This document shows, piece by piece, positions 55,176 to 63,877 of a DNA stretch of 64,000 nt. Both the position numbers and the translations under genes were made by a program. The notes under the pieces are model-generated. The model did no database searches, had not been told where the DNA came from, and was given only the letters and a program-made list of their open reading frames with translations. Origin of the DNA: Rhizobium sp. BK650. GTDB lineage: Bacteria; Pseudomonadota; Alphaproteobacteria; Rhizobiales; Rhizobiaceae. Position 1 is the stretch's first letter. Every line of letters begins with the position of its first letter. The DNA lies in assembly GCF_014195325.1 (NCBI RefSeq), contig NZ_JACIBK010000011.1, forward strand, positions 62,001-126,000, read 5' to 3'.

Positions 55176-55919
55176 CTATTGCTGTGCGACGATCGACGCC
55201 GCTTCTTCGGCGACATGCAGACCGCATTCGCGCTTTTCATCCTGCTCCCACCACCAGCGGCCGGCACGCTCAGGCTCGCCAGGCTTGATGGCGCGGGTGC
55301 AGGGCTCGCAGCCGATCGAGGGGTAGCCGCGGGCGTGCAGCGGATTGACAGGCACGCCATTGTCGGCGACGAAAGCCTTGATCTTGTCGATGTCCCAATC
55401 TGCGAGCGGATTGACCTTCAAGAGGTGGCGCTCGGCATCATATTCGGCGAAGGGCGTCTCGGCGCGATTGGCCGACTGGCCGCGGCGCAGACCGGTGATC
55501 CAGATGGTGGCGCCTGCCAGCGCCCGCGCAAGCGGCTTCAGCTTGCGCACGCCACAACAGGCATGTCTGGCTTCGACGCTCTCGTAGAAACCGTTCATGC
55601 CGTATTTCGTCGCATAGGCATCGATATCGGCCTGCTCGGGTTCGTAACGGGCAATATGGATGTCGTACTGGCTTTCGGTTTCATCGATCAGCGCAAGCGT
55701 TTCAGGGAAAAGCCGGCCAGTCTGCAGCGTCACGACATCGATCGGCAGGCGATGCGTGCCGATTTCCGCCGTGATGACCTGGTCTTCGATGCCGAGCGAG
55801 GTGGTGAAGACCACGCGTCCGCCAAGGCCTGCGACAAGCGAAAGCCGGTCGGCGAGGTCGAGGCCCGAAAGCTTGTCAGCCAAAGCCTCGGCTTCTTCGA
55901 TCGGATTGATAACAGTCAT
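55176..55919 (-). CDS. cysH: Adenylyl-sulfate (APS) reductase, Fe-S type
   Basis: This 247-residue enzyme reduces APS to sulfite. It carries the cluster cysteines Cys121-Cys122 and Cys204/Cys207 (ACCGVRK, GCEPCTRA), which mark the [4Fe-4S] APS-using type, and the catalytic Cys232 in KRECGLH. The start at 55919 has AGGA upstream; a longer frame to 56012 is not supported. It leads the cys operon and is divergent from an Rrf2-type regulator. Confidence 0.95.
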   Translation of the reverse strand: MTVINPIEEAEALADKLSGLDLADRLSLVAGLGGRVVFTTSLGIEDQVITAEIGTHRLPIDVVTLQTGRLFPETLALIDETESQYDIHIARYEPEQADIDAYATKYGMNGFYESVEARHACCGVRKLKPLARALAGATIWITGLRRGQSANRAETPFAEYDAERHLLKVNPLADWDIDKIKAFVADNGVPVNPLHARGYPSIGCEPCTRAIKPGEPERAGRWWWEQDEKRECGLHVAEEAASIVAQQ

Positions 55920-56083
55920 GGGGGATCCTGTCCTTGTGTTGGCCGGAGTATTGCAGTTCGGCGATGGATCGGACAGAAAAAGGCATTTCGAAAGGGCTGC
56001 TTGGCGGAGCAAATATCTCTCCCATCCTGCCGCAATGCAGAAAAGCAGCCGCCGACGCCGAGAAGGCGCCTCGAACTTAAAGT

Positions 56084-56095
56084 CTATAGAAATAG
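56084..56095. promoter_or_regulatory. Palindrome in the cysH/Rrf2 promoter region
   Basis: CTAT-AGAA-ATAG lies in an A+T-rich stretch between the divergent cysH and Rrf2-type genes, 165 bases before cysH. It is a candidate operator for the regulator, on position and symmetry only. The whole 419-base region holds no gene. Confidence 0.4.
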
Positions 56096-56338
56096 TAGTG
56101 TTACACGCCGCCTGTCAATTGGAAATCGGAAGTGATGGTAATAATGATGAAATCTGCCGTCTTTTGACGTAAACTATCAAGCGTTGGCCGAGGGTGAAAA
56201 ACAAGGCCAAAATACTTGTCTCTCAAGGGTTTTTCCAGCTTGTTCAAATTCCGTTCATGCTGGCCGTGCAATAGAGGCAATTAGCTTTTTTGGCGATGTC
56301 GGGATTCGGCACCGCTTTGTGTGTGTCGACGGTCCGAG

Positions 56339-56785
56339 ATGATTACGCAAAAGGCAAAATATGCGCTGCGGGCGCTAACGGTTCTGGCGGAAGCCGAGTC
56401 GGACGAACCCGTCATGATTTCCGACATTGCCGTGCAGCAGAAGATCCCAAAGAAGTTTCTGGAACAGATCCTGCTCGACCTGAAGCATCATGGCATCGTC
56501 GCCAGCCGCCGCGGCAAGCAGGGCGGCTATCTGCTGCTGAAGCCGGCCCACAACATCACCTTCGGCGAAATCCTGCGCGTCATCGACGGCCCCATCGCGC
56601 CGCTGCCATGCTTGTCGATCACCGCCTACCGCAAGTGCGACGATTGCGATGGCGAGCAGACTTGCCAAATTCGTCACGTCTTTGCCAAGGTAGCGGACGC
56701 CACCCGCAAGGTGCTGTTCTCTACGACGATCGCCGATGCCGTCAGCACCAAGCGGGGTGCTGAAGTCACTCGCCTGCTTGCCTGA
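56339..56785 (+). CDS. Rrf2 family regulator, possible sulfur or Fe-S sensor
   Basis: This 148-residue protein has the Rrf2 winged helix (KAKYALRALTVLAEAE, then KIPKKFLEQILLDLKHHGIV and SRRGKQGGYLL). It carries Cys91, Cys100, Cys103 and Cys109, near the cluster cysteines of IscR (92, 98, 104), so an Fe-S cofactor is plausible. It is divergent from cysH-cysD-cysN and probably controls them, like CymR does in Bacillus, though CymR lacks such cysteines. The ATG at 56339 is the natural family start. Confidence 0.88.
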   Translation: MITQKAKYALRALTVLAEAESDEPVMISDIAVQQKIPKKFLEQILLDLKHHGIVASRRGKQGGYLLLKPAHNITFGEILRVIDGPIAPLPCLSITAYRKCDDCDGEQTCQIRHVFAKVADATRKVLFSTTIADAVSTKRGAEVTRLLA

Positions 56786-56802
56786 TCCGTTTTCCTCCCA
56801 CT

Positions 56803-56837
56803 CACCGATCTCTGGGAATCGGTGGGTGCACTTTTTA
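56803..56837 (+). terminator. Terminator after the Rrf2-type gene
   Basis: CACCGAT (56803-56809) pairs with ATCGGTG (56818-56824), and TTTTT follows 8 bases later. It lies 17 bases after the stop codon. Confidence 0.7.
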
Positions 56838-56911
56838 TCTCCACCGATGCTCCACCTGGCAGCGCATGCGGCTAGGGGAACCTTCTCTGAGACGATTGCC
56901 CCTGATTTCGC

Positions 56912-57493
56912 TTAGCAGCGCCCACGCATGAATTGCAGCGTTGCCTCGGCAACCCGTTGACCGAGGTGGCGGGCGGTTGCGAGGTCAGCTTCGGGCGGCG
57001 CGATCTCAGGACCTTCATCGACATTCGATTGCGCTGCCGCGCCAAGCCAGAAACCCAGCCGATTGAGCTCCTCCTTCGAGCCAAAGGAGGAGTTGTTTGC
57101 CGGCGGCAGGTCCAGGTTGATCCAGTGCATGCCATGCTGGGCGGCAAAGAGGGCAATCTGCATCAGCGTCGCAAGCTTGTCGCCCGCCTGAGCGCCTGAA
57201 TTGGTAAAGCCGGCGGCGATCTTGTTCTTCCAGCGATAACCTTGCGCCATGACGGCATGCGAGCTTGCCTCCTGAAAGGCCTTGAAAGCGGCGGTCGGCC
57301 CGGCGACATAGGTTGGCGCACCGAAGATGATCGCCTCCGCCGCCGCGAGATCATCCCAGCGGTCCTGCGCTTCTTCTGTTGTCAGCAGCAGCCCGCTCAT
57401 GGTGTCGACCCGATCGATACCGGCCTTCACCGCCCGCGCCTGCCGCGCTGTGTGGCCGTAACCGCTGTGATAGACGACGGCAATGTTTGTCAT
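56912..57493 (-). CDS. Flavodoxin family NAD(P)H oxidoreductase (WrbA-like)
   Basis: This 193-residue protein has the flavodoxin FMN loop in VVYHSGYGHTARQARAV and the second FMN region in FGAPTYVAGPTAAFKAF. NSGAQAGDKLATLMQI and the C-terminal helix fit WrbA-like quinone reductases. AGGAG lies before the ATG at 57493. It follows the sigma factor gene by 86 bases on the same strand and may be a target of it, although no ECF41 promoter motif lies directly before it. Confidence 0.88.
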   Translation of the reverse strand: MTNIAVVYHSGYGHTARQARAVKAGIDRVDTMSGLLLTTEEAQDRWDDLAAAEAIIFGAPTYVAGPTAAFKAFQEASSHAVMAQGYRWKNKIAAGFTNSGAQAGDKLATLMQIALFAAQHGMHWINLDLPPANNSSFGSKEELNRLGFWLGAAAQSNVDEGPEIAPPEADLATARHLGQRVAEATLQFMRGRC

Positions 57494-57579
57494 GGGTGAT
57501 CTCCTATGATTTGAAAAATTAATACCTGCCTCCGCGATGGAATGCGGACTGGCAAAGGCTGTGAGATGTCCGGTGCGCC

Positions 57580-58458
57580 CTAATGCAGGACGTTCTGCTC
57601 CAGATGCGCGAGCTTCTCAGGATTACGGGTCACATAGATTGCGATGATCCTGTCGCCGTCGATCTGCAGGGCTGTGGTCTGCAGCCGACCGCCTTCCTCG
57701 ATGCTGACAAAGCCCGGCAGTCCGTTGACGAGGCCATAGTGCAGCAGTCGCGACATGTACGCGCTGAAGATCGGAGCCAGGGCTGCAAAGAGCTTCATCA
57801 CCTTGTCGCAGCCGATAACCGGCCGCCGCGGGGCTGCCGCCTTGCCGCCACCGTCTGTGTAGACAGTTGCATCTTCGGCAAGCAGCGCCTGCAACGCCTC
57901 GATATCACCGCTGCGTGATGCCGCGAAAAAGGCGGAGGCGATCTGCATTCCATGATCTGGCGGCAAGGTATAGCGAGGCCGTGCGCTTCGCACATTGGCC
58001 CGCGCCCGGCTGGCAAGCTGGCGACAGGTTGCAGGCTTGCGCCTGATCGTCGCGGCGATCTCCTCGAAGCCGACGCCGAACACATCGTGCAGTACGAAAA
58101 CTGCCCGTTCGAGCGGCGAGAGCCGTTCCAGCGCCATCATAAGCGGCAGCGTGACGTCGTCGATATCCTCTTCCGGAGTGACGATGAGCGGCTCCGGCAG
58201 CCATGGACCTATATAGGTTTCGCGCCGGCGCCGGGCCGATTTCAGCTGATCAAGGCAAAGCCGCGTCACGATCCGGTGCAGAAAAGCTGCCGGCTCGCGA
58301 ACCGCGTCGCGATCGGCATCGAGCCAGCGCAGGAATGCCTCCTGAACGATATCTTCGGCCTCTGCCACCGAGCCCAGCATGCGATAGGCGACCCGCGTCA
58401 GTCGCGGGCGCAGCGGATTGAAGGCCGCAATGGCATCTGTTCCCTCTGCCGCCGTCAT
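57580..58458 (-). CDS. ECF41-group RNA polymerase sigma factor
   Basis: This 292-residue protein has sigma region 2 (about 15-80), region 4 (about 110-165) and a C-terminal SnoaL-like domain (about 170-285). The ECF41 group markers are all present: WLPEP between the sigma regions, DGGGK in the extension, and NPEKL near the end. In this group the extension replaces a separate anti-sigma factor and controls activity. A matching promoter lies upstream at 58525-58550, indicating autoregulation. Confidence 0.93.
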   Translation of the reverse strand: MTAAEGTDAIAAFNPLRPRLTRVAYRMLGSVAEAEDIVQEAFLRWLDADRDAVREPAAFLHRIVTRLCLDQLKSARRRRETYIGPWLPEPLIVTPEEDIDDVTLPLMMALERLSPLERAVFVLHDVFGVGFEEIAATIRRKPATCRQLASRARANVRSARPRYTLPPDHGMQIASAFFAASRSGDIEALQALLAEDATVYTDGGGKAAAPRRPVIGCDKVMKLFAALAPIFSAYMSRLLHYGLVNGLPGFVSIEEGGRLQTTALQIDGDRIIAIYVTRNPEKLAHLEQNVLH

Positions 58459-58524
58459 CGCTCAGCCTCTCTTTCGTCCAGCTTCGCCATCGCCATCTCC
58501 TACTTGGTCCATTCGAGAAGGCTG

Positions 58525-58550
58525 GACGAGATCAGGGGCCATTTGTGACA
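58525..58550 (-). promoter_or_regulatory. ECF41-type promoter of the sigma factor gene
   Basis: On the reverse strand TGTCACA (58550-58544) and CGTC (58528-58525) are separated by 15 bases, 67 bases before the sigma start. The pair matches the known ECF41 target motif (TGTCACA in the -35, CGTC in the -10). Confidence 0.75.
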
Positions 58551-58628
58551 TGCTGTCCAGTTTTTATTCGCTTCGGCCAAGACGCGCTCGACAGAGAGGA
58601 GTTGTTTAAGACTCAACAGCGCGCTATT

Positions 58629-58645
58629 TTGCATCGCGATTGCAA
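58629..58645. promoter_or_regulatory. Palindrome before the intact toxin-antitoxin pair
   Basis: TTGCA-TCGCGAT-TGCAA is a near-perfect inverted repeat ending 15 bases before the antitoxin start. It is the likely autorepression operator. Confidence 0.55.
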
Positions 58646-58660
58646 CGCATGAGGCAGATC

Positions 58661-58942
58661 ATGAAATCGGCATCGCTCCCATCCCTTCGCGTCGATCCTG
58701 AATTGCGCGCCGCCGCAGAAAGCGTTTTGAAAGAAGGCGAGTCCTTGTCGTCGCTGATCGAGGACTCCCTTCGCCGTCAGATCGATTACAGAAAGACCCA
58801 GGCGGAATTCATTGCACGAGGGCTAGCCGGCTTGGCGGGAGCGGAACGCACGGGTGTCTATCACACGGATGCCGACGTCATGGAGCTGATACGCAAGAAG
58901 CTTGAAAAGGCGAAAGCGCGCAAGGCCGCTCAACCGAAATGA
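58661..58942 (+). CDS. YlcI/YnfO-like antitoxin
   Basis: This 93-residue protein begins MKSASLPSLRVDPELRAAAE and continues LKEGESLSSLIEDSLRRQI, a ribbon-helix-helix pattern of the YlcI/YnfO type. The C-terminal part is charged and should bind the toxin. The ATG at 58661 has GAGGCAG upstream; earlier in-frame starts are less likely. Its stop overlaps the toxin ATG (ATGA), so the pair is translationally coupled. Unlike the other two modules here, this one looks complete. Confidence 0.82.
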   Translation: MKSASLPSLRVDPELRAAAESVLKEGESLSSLIEDSLRRQIDYRKTQAEFIARGLAGLAGAERTGVYHTDADVMELIRKKLEKAKARKAAQPK

Positions 58943-59238
58943 CCTTCGAGCTGAAGTATACTCGAACCTTCTATGAGGATTTGGAGCGGCTTTCCGACTT
59001 TCTTATCGAACACGATCCGGATCTGGCGGAACGTGCCATCAGCGGCCTTCAAAAAGCTCTGATGATACTGCAGGACTTTCCGCTGATGGCGCGACGCGCA
59101 TCTGCGGATGATCCGTTCCTACGTGAACTTGTCGTCCCGTTCGGCTCAGCCGGGTATGTCATTCTTTTCAAAGTGACCGATGAAGCGACCGTCATCGTGC
59201 TTGCCATTCGTCATCGGCGCGAAGAAGACTATCACTGA
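58939..59238 (+). CDS. RelE/ParE-family toxin
   Basis: This 99-residue protein has the ParE/RelE fold pattern: ELKYTRTFYEDLERLSDFLI, then LQKALMILQDFPLMARRA, LRELVVPFGSAGYVILFKV and the closing AIRHRREEDYH. Members poison gyrase (ParE) or cleave ribosome-bound mRNA (RelE), and sequence does not decide which. Basic and aromatic residues at the end are retained. It ends exactly one base before the convergent betA stop codon. Confidence 0.88.
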   Translation: MTFELKYTRTFYEDLERLSDFLIEHDPDLAERAISGLQKALMILQDFPLMARRASADDPFLRELVVPFGSAGYVILFKVTDEATVIVLAIRHRREEDYH

Positions 59239-60891
59239 CTATCGGTCGCTCACCGCAGCCCGAGGATTGCTCCACGGCTCCTGATTGGAGCGCGCCAACA
59301 GCTGTTTGCCGAGAATATGATCTGCGGCCTTCTCGCCCGTCATGATCGACGGACCGTTGAGATTGCCGTAGGTCACATGCGGGAAAATGGAACTGTCGGC
59401 GACACGCAGGCCGTCGACGCCGATCACCCGCGTATCGGGATCGACAACCGCCATCGGATCGTCCTTCGCGCCCATCCGGCAGGTGCCGCAGGGGTGATAG
59501 GCACTCTCCAGATGCTCGCGCAGGAAGGTGTCGATCTGATCGTCTGTCTGGACCTTCTCGCCCGGCTGGATTTCCGGGCCGCGATAATGGTCGAAGGCCT
59601 TCTGGCCGAATATCTCGCGAGTCAGGCGCACGCAGTGACGGAACTTCTCCCAGTCTTCGGCGTGGCTCATATAGTTGAAGCGCAGCACAGGGTCGGCCTT
59701 CGGCTCGGCCGAGCGGAGCGTCACGTTACCGCGCGATTTCGAGAGATTGTAACCGACATGGACCTGGAAGCCGTGGGTATTGGCGGCCGCCTTGCCGTCG
59801 TAGCTGATGGCGACCGGCAGGAAGTGATACTGGATATCGGGCTGTTTCAAGCCAGGGGCCGAGCGCAGGAAGGCGCAGGATTCGAACTGGTTGGAGGCCC
59901 CAAGCCCGCCCTTGGAGAGCAGCCACTGCGCACCGGCGACACCCTGCCAGAACCAGGGCAGCCAGGAATAGAGCGACACCGGCTTGGTCGAAACCTGCTG
60001 GAAATAGAATTCCATATGATCCTGCAGATTGGCGCCGACGCCGGGCCGATCGACCTTCACCTCGATGCCCATGTCCTTCAGATGCTGGCCAGGGCCGATG
60101 CCTGACAGCATCAAAAGCTTCGGCGAGTTGAAAGCGGAGGCCGAGACGATCACCTCGCGGTTCGCCTTGACGATCTCGATTGCACCGCCGCGCTCGATTT
60201 CCACACCCGTCGCGCGTCCGTCCTCGATCACGATCTTGCGAGCAAAACCTCGAACGAGTTCAACGTTCGGACGCCGCAAAGCCGGCTTCAGATAGGCATT
60301 TGCGGCCGACCAGCGCCGGCCGTGATAGATGGTCTGCTCCATCAACCCGAAGCCTTCCTGCTTCGAGCCGTTATAATCCTCTGTCGTTTCAAAGCCCGCT
60401 TCCCGCCCGGCCGCGATGAAGGCGTGGAAGAGCGGGTTCTTCATCACGCCGCGCTGCACATGCAGTGGCCCGTCGGTTCCGCGCCAGCCTTCCTCTCCGC
60501 CCTTGGAATTTTCCATGCGCTTGAAATAGGGCAATACGTCAGCATAGGCCCAGCCACGCGCGCCGAGCGCTTCCCATCGGTTGTAGTCCTCGGCATGGCC
60601 GCGCACATAGACCATGCCGTTGATCGACGACGAGCCGCCGATCACCTTGCCGCGCGGTGCGGTGATGCGCCGGTTGTTGAGGTTCGGCTCGGGTTCGGAG
60701 AGGTAGCCCCAATTATAGCGCTTCATGCTCATCGGCCACGCAAGCGCTGCCGGCATCTGGATGAACGGCCCGAAATCCGAGCCGCCTGCCTCGATGACGA
60801 TAACCGTGTTCTTGCCGTCTTCCGAGAGCCGGTAGGCCAGAGCCGAGCCTGCCGAGCCGGAGCCGACGATGACGAAATCTGCCTGTTGCAT
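59239..60891 (-). CDS. betA: Choline dehydrogenase
   Basis: This 550-residue GMC oxidoreductase oxidises choline to betaine aldehyde at the membrane. It shows the FAD-binding [33 protein letters not shown], the substrate-domain HPCGTCRMG and the C-terminal [17 protein letters not shown]. It belongs to a betI-betB-betA group on the reverse strand, 192 bases after betB, where a repeat lies. No betC is present. Confidence 0.96.
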   Translation of the reverse strand: MQQADFVIVGSGSAGSALAYRLSEDGKNTVIVIEAGGSDFGPFIQMPAALAWPMSMKRYNWGYLSEPEPNLNNRRITAPRGKVIGGSSSINGMVYVRGHAEDYNRWEALGARGWAYADVLPYFKRMENSKGGEEGWRGTDGPLHVQRGVMKNPLFHAFIAAGREAGFETTEDYNGSKQEGFGLMEQTIYHGRRWSAANAYLKPALRRPNVELVRGFARKIVIEDGRATGVEIERGGAIEIVKANREVIVSASAFNSPKLLMLSGIGPGQHLKDMGIEVKVDRPGVGANLQDHMEFYFQQVSTKPVSLYSWLPWFWQGVAGAQWLLSKGGLGASNQFESCAFLRSAPGLKQPDIQYHFLPVAISYDGKAAANTHGFQVHVGYNLSKSRGNVTLRSAEPKADPVLRFNYMSHAEDWEKFRHCVRLTREIFGQKAFDHYRGPEIQPGEKVQTDDQIDTFLREHLESAYHPCGTCRMGAKDDPMAVVDPDTRVIGVDGLRVADSSIFPHVTYGNLNGPSIMTGEKAADHILGKQLLARSNQEPWSNPRAAVSDR

Positions 60892-60933
60892 GCTGTTCCC
60901 TTTGGATTGTCGTGTGCAACGGATCGTGTGAAT

Positions 60934-61082
60934 TTCCCCTCCCCGACCCCTCCCAACAGGGGGAGGGGCTTAACTTGCCGCTCTGTCTTGCTACCCATCA
61001 CCACCACAACGGATGAGGTCGAACGAAACGATGCGGCTCGTTAGTCCCTCCCCCTTGTGAGAAGGGTTGGGGAGGGGACTTT
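60934..61082. repeat. Palindromic CCCCTCCCC repeat between betB and betA
   Basis: A C-rich block (TTCCCCTCCCCGACCCCTCC, then AACAGGGGGAGGGG) and its imperfect inverse (CCCTCCCCCTTGTGAGAAGG, then GTTGGGGAGGGGAC) flank about 60 bases. The arms resemble the dispersed CCCTCCCC palindromes seen between rhizobial genes. It separates betB from betA in the operon. Confidence 0.8.
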
Positions 61083-61083
61083 A

Positions 61084-62547
61084 TTAGTAAGGCGAGGCGA
61101 CCGGCCCCATGCCGACATAAACCGTCTTCAACTCGCTGTAGTGTTCGAGTGCCGCCAGCGAATTCTCCCGCCCAAAGCCAGATTGCTTGGAGCCGCCGAA
61201 CGGGATTTCCACCGGGCAGAGATTGTAGGTGTTGATCCAGAGCGTGCCGGCTTCGAGCTGATCGACGACGCGATGCGCACGGGTCAGGTCGGCGGTGAAA
61301 ACGCCGCCGGAAAGGCCGAATTCCGTGGTGTTGGCGCGCTTGATCACTTCAGCTTCGTCGTCGAAATCGAGTACGCACATGACCGGCCCGAAAATCTCCT
61401 CGCGGGCGATCGTCATGTCGTCGGTCACATCGGCAAAGACGGTCGGCTGCACATAATAGCCTTCGCCGGTCACGTGATTGGGAATGCCGCCGCCGGTCAC
61501 CAGCGTTGCGCGCTCGGCCTTGCCCTTTTCGATGTAAGACAACACCTTTTCGCGCTGAGCCCAGGAGACCATCGGACCGAGTTGCGTGGCCTCGTCCATC
61601 GGGTCTCCGATGAGGATCGACTCGGTCCGCGTCTTCAATCGCTTCAGGAACTCGTCCTTGATCTTCTTCTGCACAAAGACGCGTGTACCGTTGGAGCAGA
61701 CCTGGCCCGTGGAATAGAAATTGCCGAGCATCGCGCCGCCGACGGCGCTATCGAGGTCTGCGTCCTCAAAGACGATTAGCGGCGATTTGCCGCCGAGCTC
61801 CATCGTCACATGCTTGAGCTGACCGGCGGCGGCGGCAGCCACCTTGCGTCCTGTCGGGACCGAACCGGTCAGCGAGACCTTGGCGACATCGGGATGATTG
61901 ACGAGCAGCGGCCCGGTGTCCCTGTCGCCCTGGATGACGTTGTAAAGTCCCTTCGGCAACCCGGCTTCATGCAGGATCTCGGCGATGGCAAGCGCGCCGA
62001 GCGGCGTGGTTTCCGAGGGTTTGAAGACCATGGAATTGCCGGCGACCAGCGCCGGTGCGCCCTTCCAGCAGGCGATCTGCTGCGGATAATTCCAGGCACC
62101 GATCCCGACACAGACGCCGAGCGGCACGCGCTTCGTATAGGCAAAGTCCTGGCCGAGCGGGATGTGAGAGCCGTTCAATGCCGCCGGTGCGATGCCGCCG
62201 AAGAATTCGAAGGCATCGGCACCCGAGGTCGGGTCGGCTACGATGGTTTCCTGGATCGGCTTGCCCGTATCGAGCGTTTCCAGCTCCGAAAGTTCGCGGT
62301 TGCGCTGGCGCATGATCTCGGCCGCACGTTTCAGCACCCGCCCGCGCGCCATCGGGCTCAGTGCGGCCCACTCCGGCTGAGCGCGCTTGGCCGCGGCGAT
62401 CGCCTTCTCGACGATGGCGGGTGTCGCGGCGTGGAGCCGGGCGATCACTTCGCCGGTGGCCGGATAGATGCTTTCGATAACGGTGCCGCTTTCATCTTCG
62501 ACATATTCCCCGTCGATGAAATGCGATGCTTTCGGCTGGGCTTTCAT
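61084..62547 (-). CDS. betB: Betaine aldehyde dehydrogenase
   Basis: This 487-residue NAD(P)-dependent aldehyde dehydrogenase makes glycine betaine, an osmoprotectant and carbon source. It shows [20 protein letters not shown], the catalytic Glu in [11 protein letters not shown] and catalytic Cys in [16 protein letters not shown]. Its start is 1 base after the betI stop. Length and motifs are typical of BetB. Confidence 0.96.
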   Translation of the reverse strand: MKAQPKASHFIDGEYVEDESGTVIESIYPATGEVIARLHAATPAIVEKAIAAAKRAQPEWAALSPMARGRVLKRAAEIMRQRNRELSELETLDTGKPIQETIVADPTSGADAFEFFGGIAPAALNGSHIPLGQDFAYTKRVPLGVCVGIGAWNYPQQIACWKGAPALVAGNSMVFKPSETTPLGALAIAEILHEAGLPKGLYNVIQGDRDTGPLLVNHPDVAKVSLTGSVPTGRKVAAAAAGQLKHVTMELGGKSPLIVFEDADLDSAVGGAMLGNFYSTGQVCSNGTRVFVQKKIKDEFLKRLKTRTESILIGDPMDEATQLGPMVSWAQREKVLSYIEKGKAERATLVTGGGIPNHVTGEGYYVQPTVFADVTDDMTIAREEIFGPVMCVLDFDDEAEVIKRANTTEFGLSGGVFTADLTRAHRVVDQLEAGTLWINTYNLCPVEIPFGGSKQSGFGRENSLAALEHYSELKTVYVGMGPVASPY

Positions 62548-62548
62548 G

Positions 62549-63184
62549 TCATTTGTCCTTGGCGGTTCGATGTGGTCGTCCCTTCTGCTCCACGGGAGAA
62601 GGGGAAGTGGCGGTCAAAAGCGCATTCACGTAATCCTCTGTCAGCGCGATCGAGGCTGTAATGCCGATCGGCGCCGATTTCAGACTTTGGCGGATATAGA
62701 GCCCATCGATCATCGCGGCTGCGCCCTCGGCGATGCGTTCTGCGGCATCGGCAGGGCAGAGCGCCTTGAGGGTCGCAAGCAGATTCGAACGCAGGCGCCG
62801 TGCATAGATGACGAGGAAACGTCGTGTCTCTTCCGATCGCTGAGCCTCGGCATAGAACGCAAGCCAGGCGGCGATCGTCTGTGGCGCGAACTGATCGGCA
62901 TGGAAGCTGACGCGGATAATCGCCGAGATGCGCTCGCGCGGCGTTGCCGCTTGCTTCAGCGCCGTCACCGCGTCGTTGCGCAACTGCCGCAGAAGGAAGC
63001 GGATGGTCTCGATCAGCAGCTGTTCCTTGCTGCCGAAATAATGATGCGCAAGGGCAGGCGATACGCCAGCGCGCCGGGCGATGTCGGACATGGTGACGGT
63101 CAGCGAGCCGCGATCGCCGATCACCCGAAGCGCTGCATCGACAAGCGCCTTGCGGCGCAACGGCTCCATCCCGACCTTCGGCAA
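62549..63184 (-). CDS. betI: TetR-type choline-responsive repressor
   Basis: This 211-residue TetR-family protein begins with the BetI-typical [20 protein letters not shown] and the helix-turn-helix [21 protein letters not shown] start it at the TTG of 63184, which has GGAGG 8-9 bases upstream and restores the family N-terminus; a longer frame to 63235 runs through the operator. It represses the bet genes until choline is present. betB follows directly. Confidence 0.93.
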   Translation of the reverse strand: MPKVGMEPLRRKALVDAALRVIGDRGSLTVTMSDIARRAGVSPALAHHYFGSKEQLLIETIRFLLRQLRNDAVTALKQAATPRERISAIIRVSFHADQFAPQTIAAWLAFYAEAQRSEETRRFLVIYARRLRSNLLATLKALCPADAAERIAEGAAAMIDGLYIRQSLKSAPIGITASIALTEDYVNALLTATSPSPVEQKGRPHRTAKDK

Positions 63185-63219
63185 ATCCAGTTTCCTCCGT
63201 GAATGTCTCAACCGTATTT

Positions 63220-63239
63220 TTGATTGACTGATCAATCAA
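63220..63239. promoter_or_regulatory. BetI-type operator
   Basis: TTGATTGA-CTGA-TCAATCAA has perfect 8-bp arms and lies 36 bases before betI, in the region shared with the divergent HdeD-type gene. The position and symmetry fit the known BetI operator. Confidence 0.78.
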
Positions 63240-63325
63240 TAAAAATCTTTCGCGCGGTTGATTTGAGTCACCTCTTTCCGCGCGGAATTGCTGCAGCATA
63301 TGATCAACAATCAGGAGGTGAGCCA

Positions 63326-63877
63326 ATGGCCAGTGTGTTCAATGAAATGCCCACATCCTCAACGCTGCGGTCGAAATGGCTGTGGTTTGTCGGTCTCGGC
63401 CTGCTGCTTCTCATTTGTGGTCTCATTGCTCTCGGCAATCTGCTGGTCGCTACCGTAGCTTCGGTCTTTTATGTCGGCATGCTGATGCTGGCAGGCGGGA
63501 TCATCTATCTCATTCACGCCTTCCAGGTGCGCAGCTGGGATCATGTGCTCTTCTGGGCTTTGAGCGGCGTGCTTTACGTGCTTGCCGGCATCTGCGCCTT
63601 CATCAATCCCATCCTCACATCGGCCATTTTGACGCTGTTCTTGGCGATCGCACTGCTCGTTGCAGGCATTTTCCGTCTCTTCGTCGGCATGCGCATGCGG
63701 CCGCTCAAGGGCTGGGGCTGGATCGTAACAAGCGGCATCATCACCACTCTCGCGGGCTTCGTGATCGCGCTCGGCTGGCCGGTCAACAGTCTCTGGATCC
63801 TCGGTCTTTTCTTGGCAATCGATCTCATCGTACAGGGCTGGACAATGGTTGCCTTCGGCCTCGGCATTCGGTCTTGA
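63326..63877 (+). CDS. HdeD family membrane protein (DUF308)
   Basis: This 183-residue protein has six hydrophobic helices with the repeated DUF308 pattern (GLGLLLLICGLIALGN, AGGIIYLIHAF, GVLYVLAGICAFINP). HdeD in E. coli supports acid resistance at high cell density; that role here is only by family. The ATG at 63326 has AGGAGG 7 bases upstream. It is divergent from betI and shares the promoter region that holds the BetI palindrome. Confidence 0.9.
   Translation: MASVFNEMPTSSTLRSKWLWFVGLGLLLLICGLIALGNLLVATVASVFYVGMLMLAGGIIYLIHAFQVRSWDHVLFWALSGVLYVLAGICAFINPILTSAILTLFLAIALLVAGIFRLFVGMRMRPLKGWGWIVTSGIITTLAGFVIALGWPVNSLWILGLFLAIDLIVQGWTMVAFGLGIRS

Noticed and set aside
54045-56135. 696-codon frame opposite cysN, cysD and cysH
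   Set aside because: It spans three recognised genes and their junctions on the other strand and shows no domain.
55920-56338. Riboswitch before cysH
   Set aside because: I looked for SAM-type or other conserved stems in the leader and found only a short palindrome and A+T-rich DNA.
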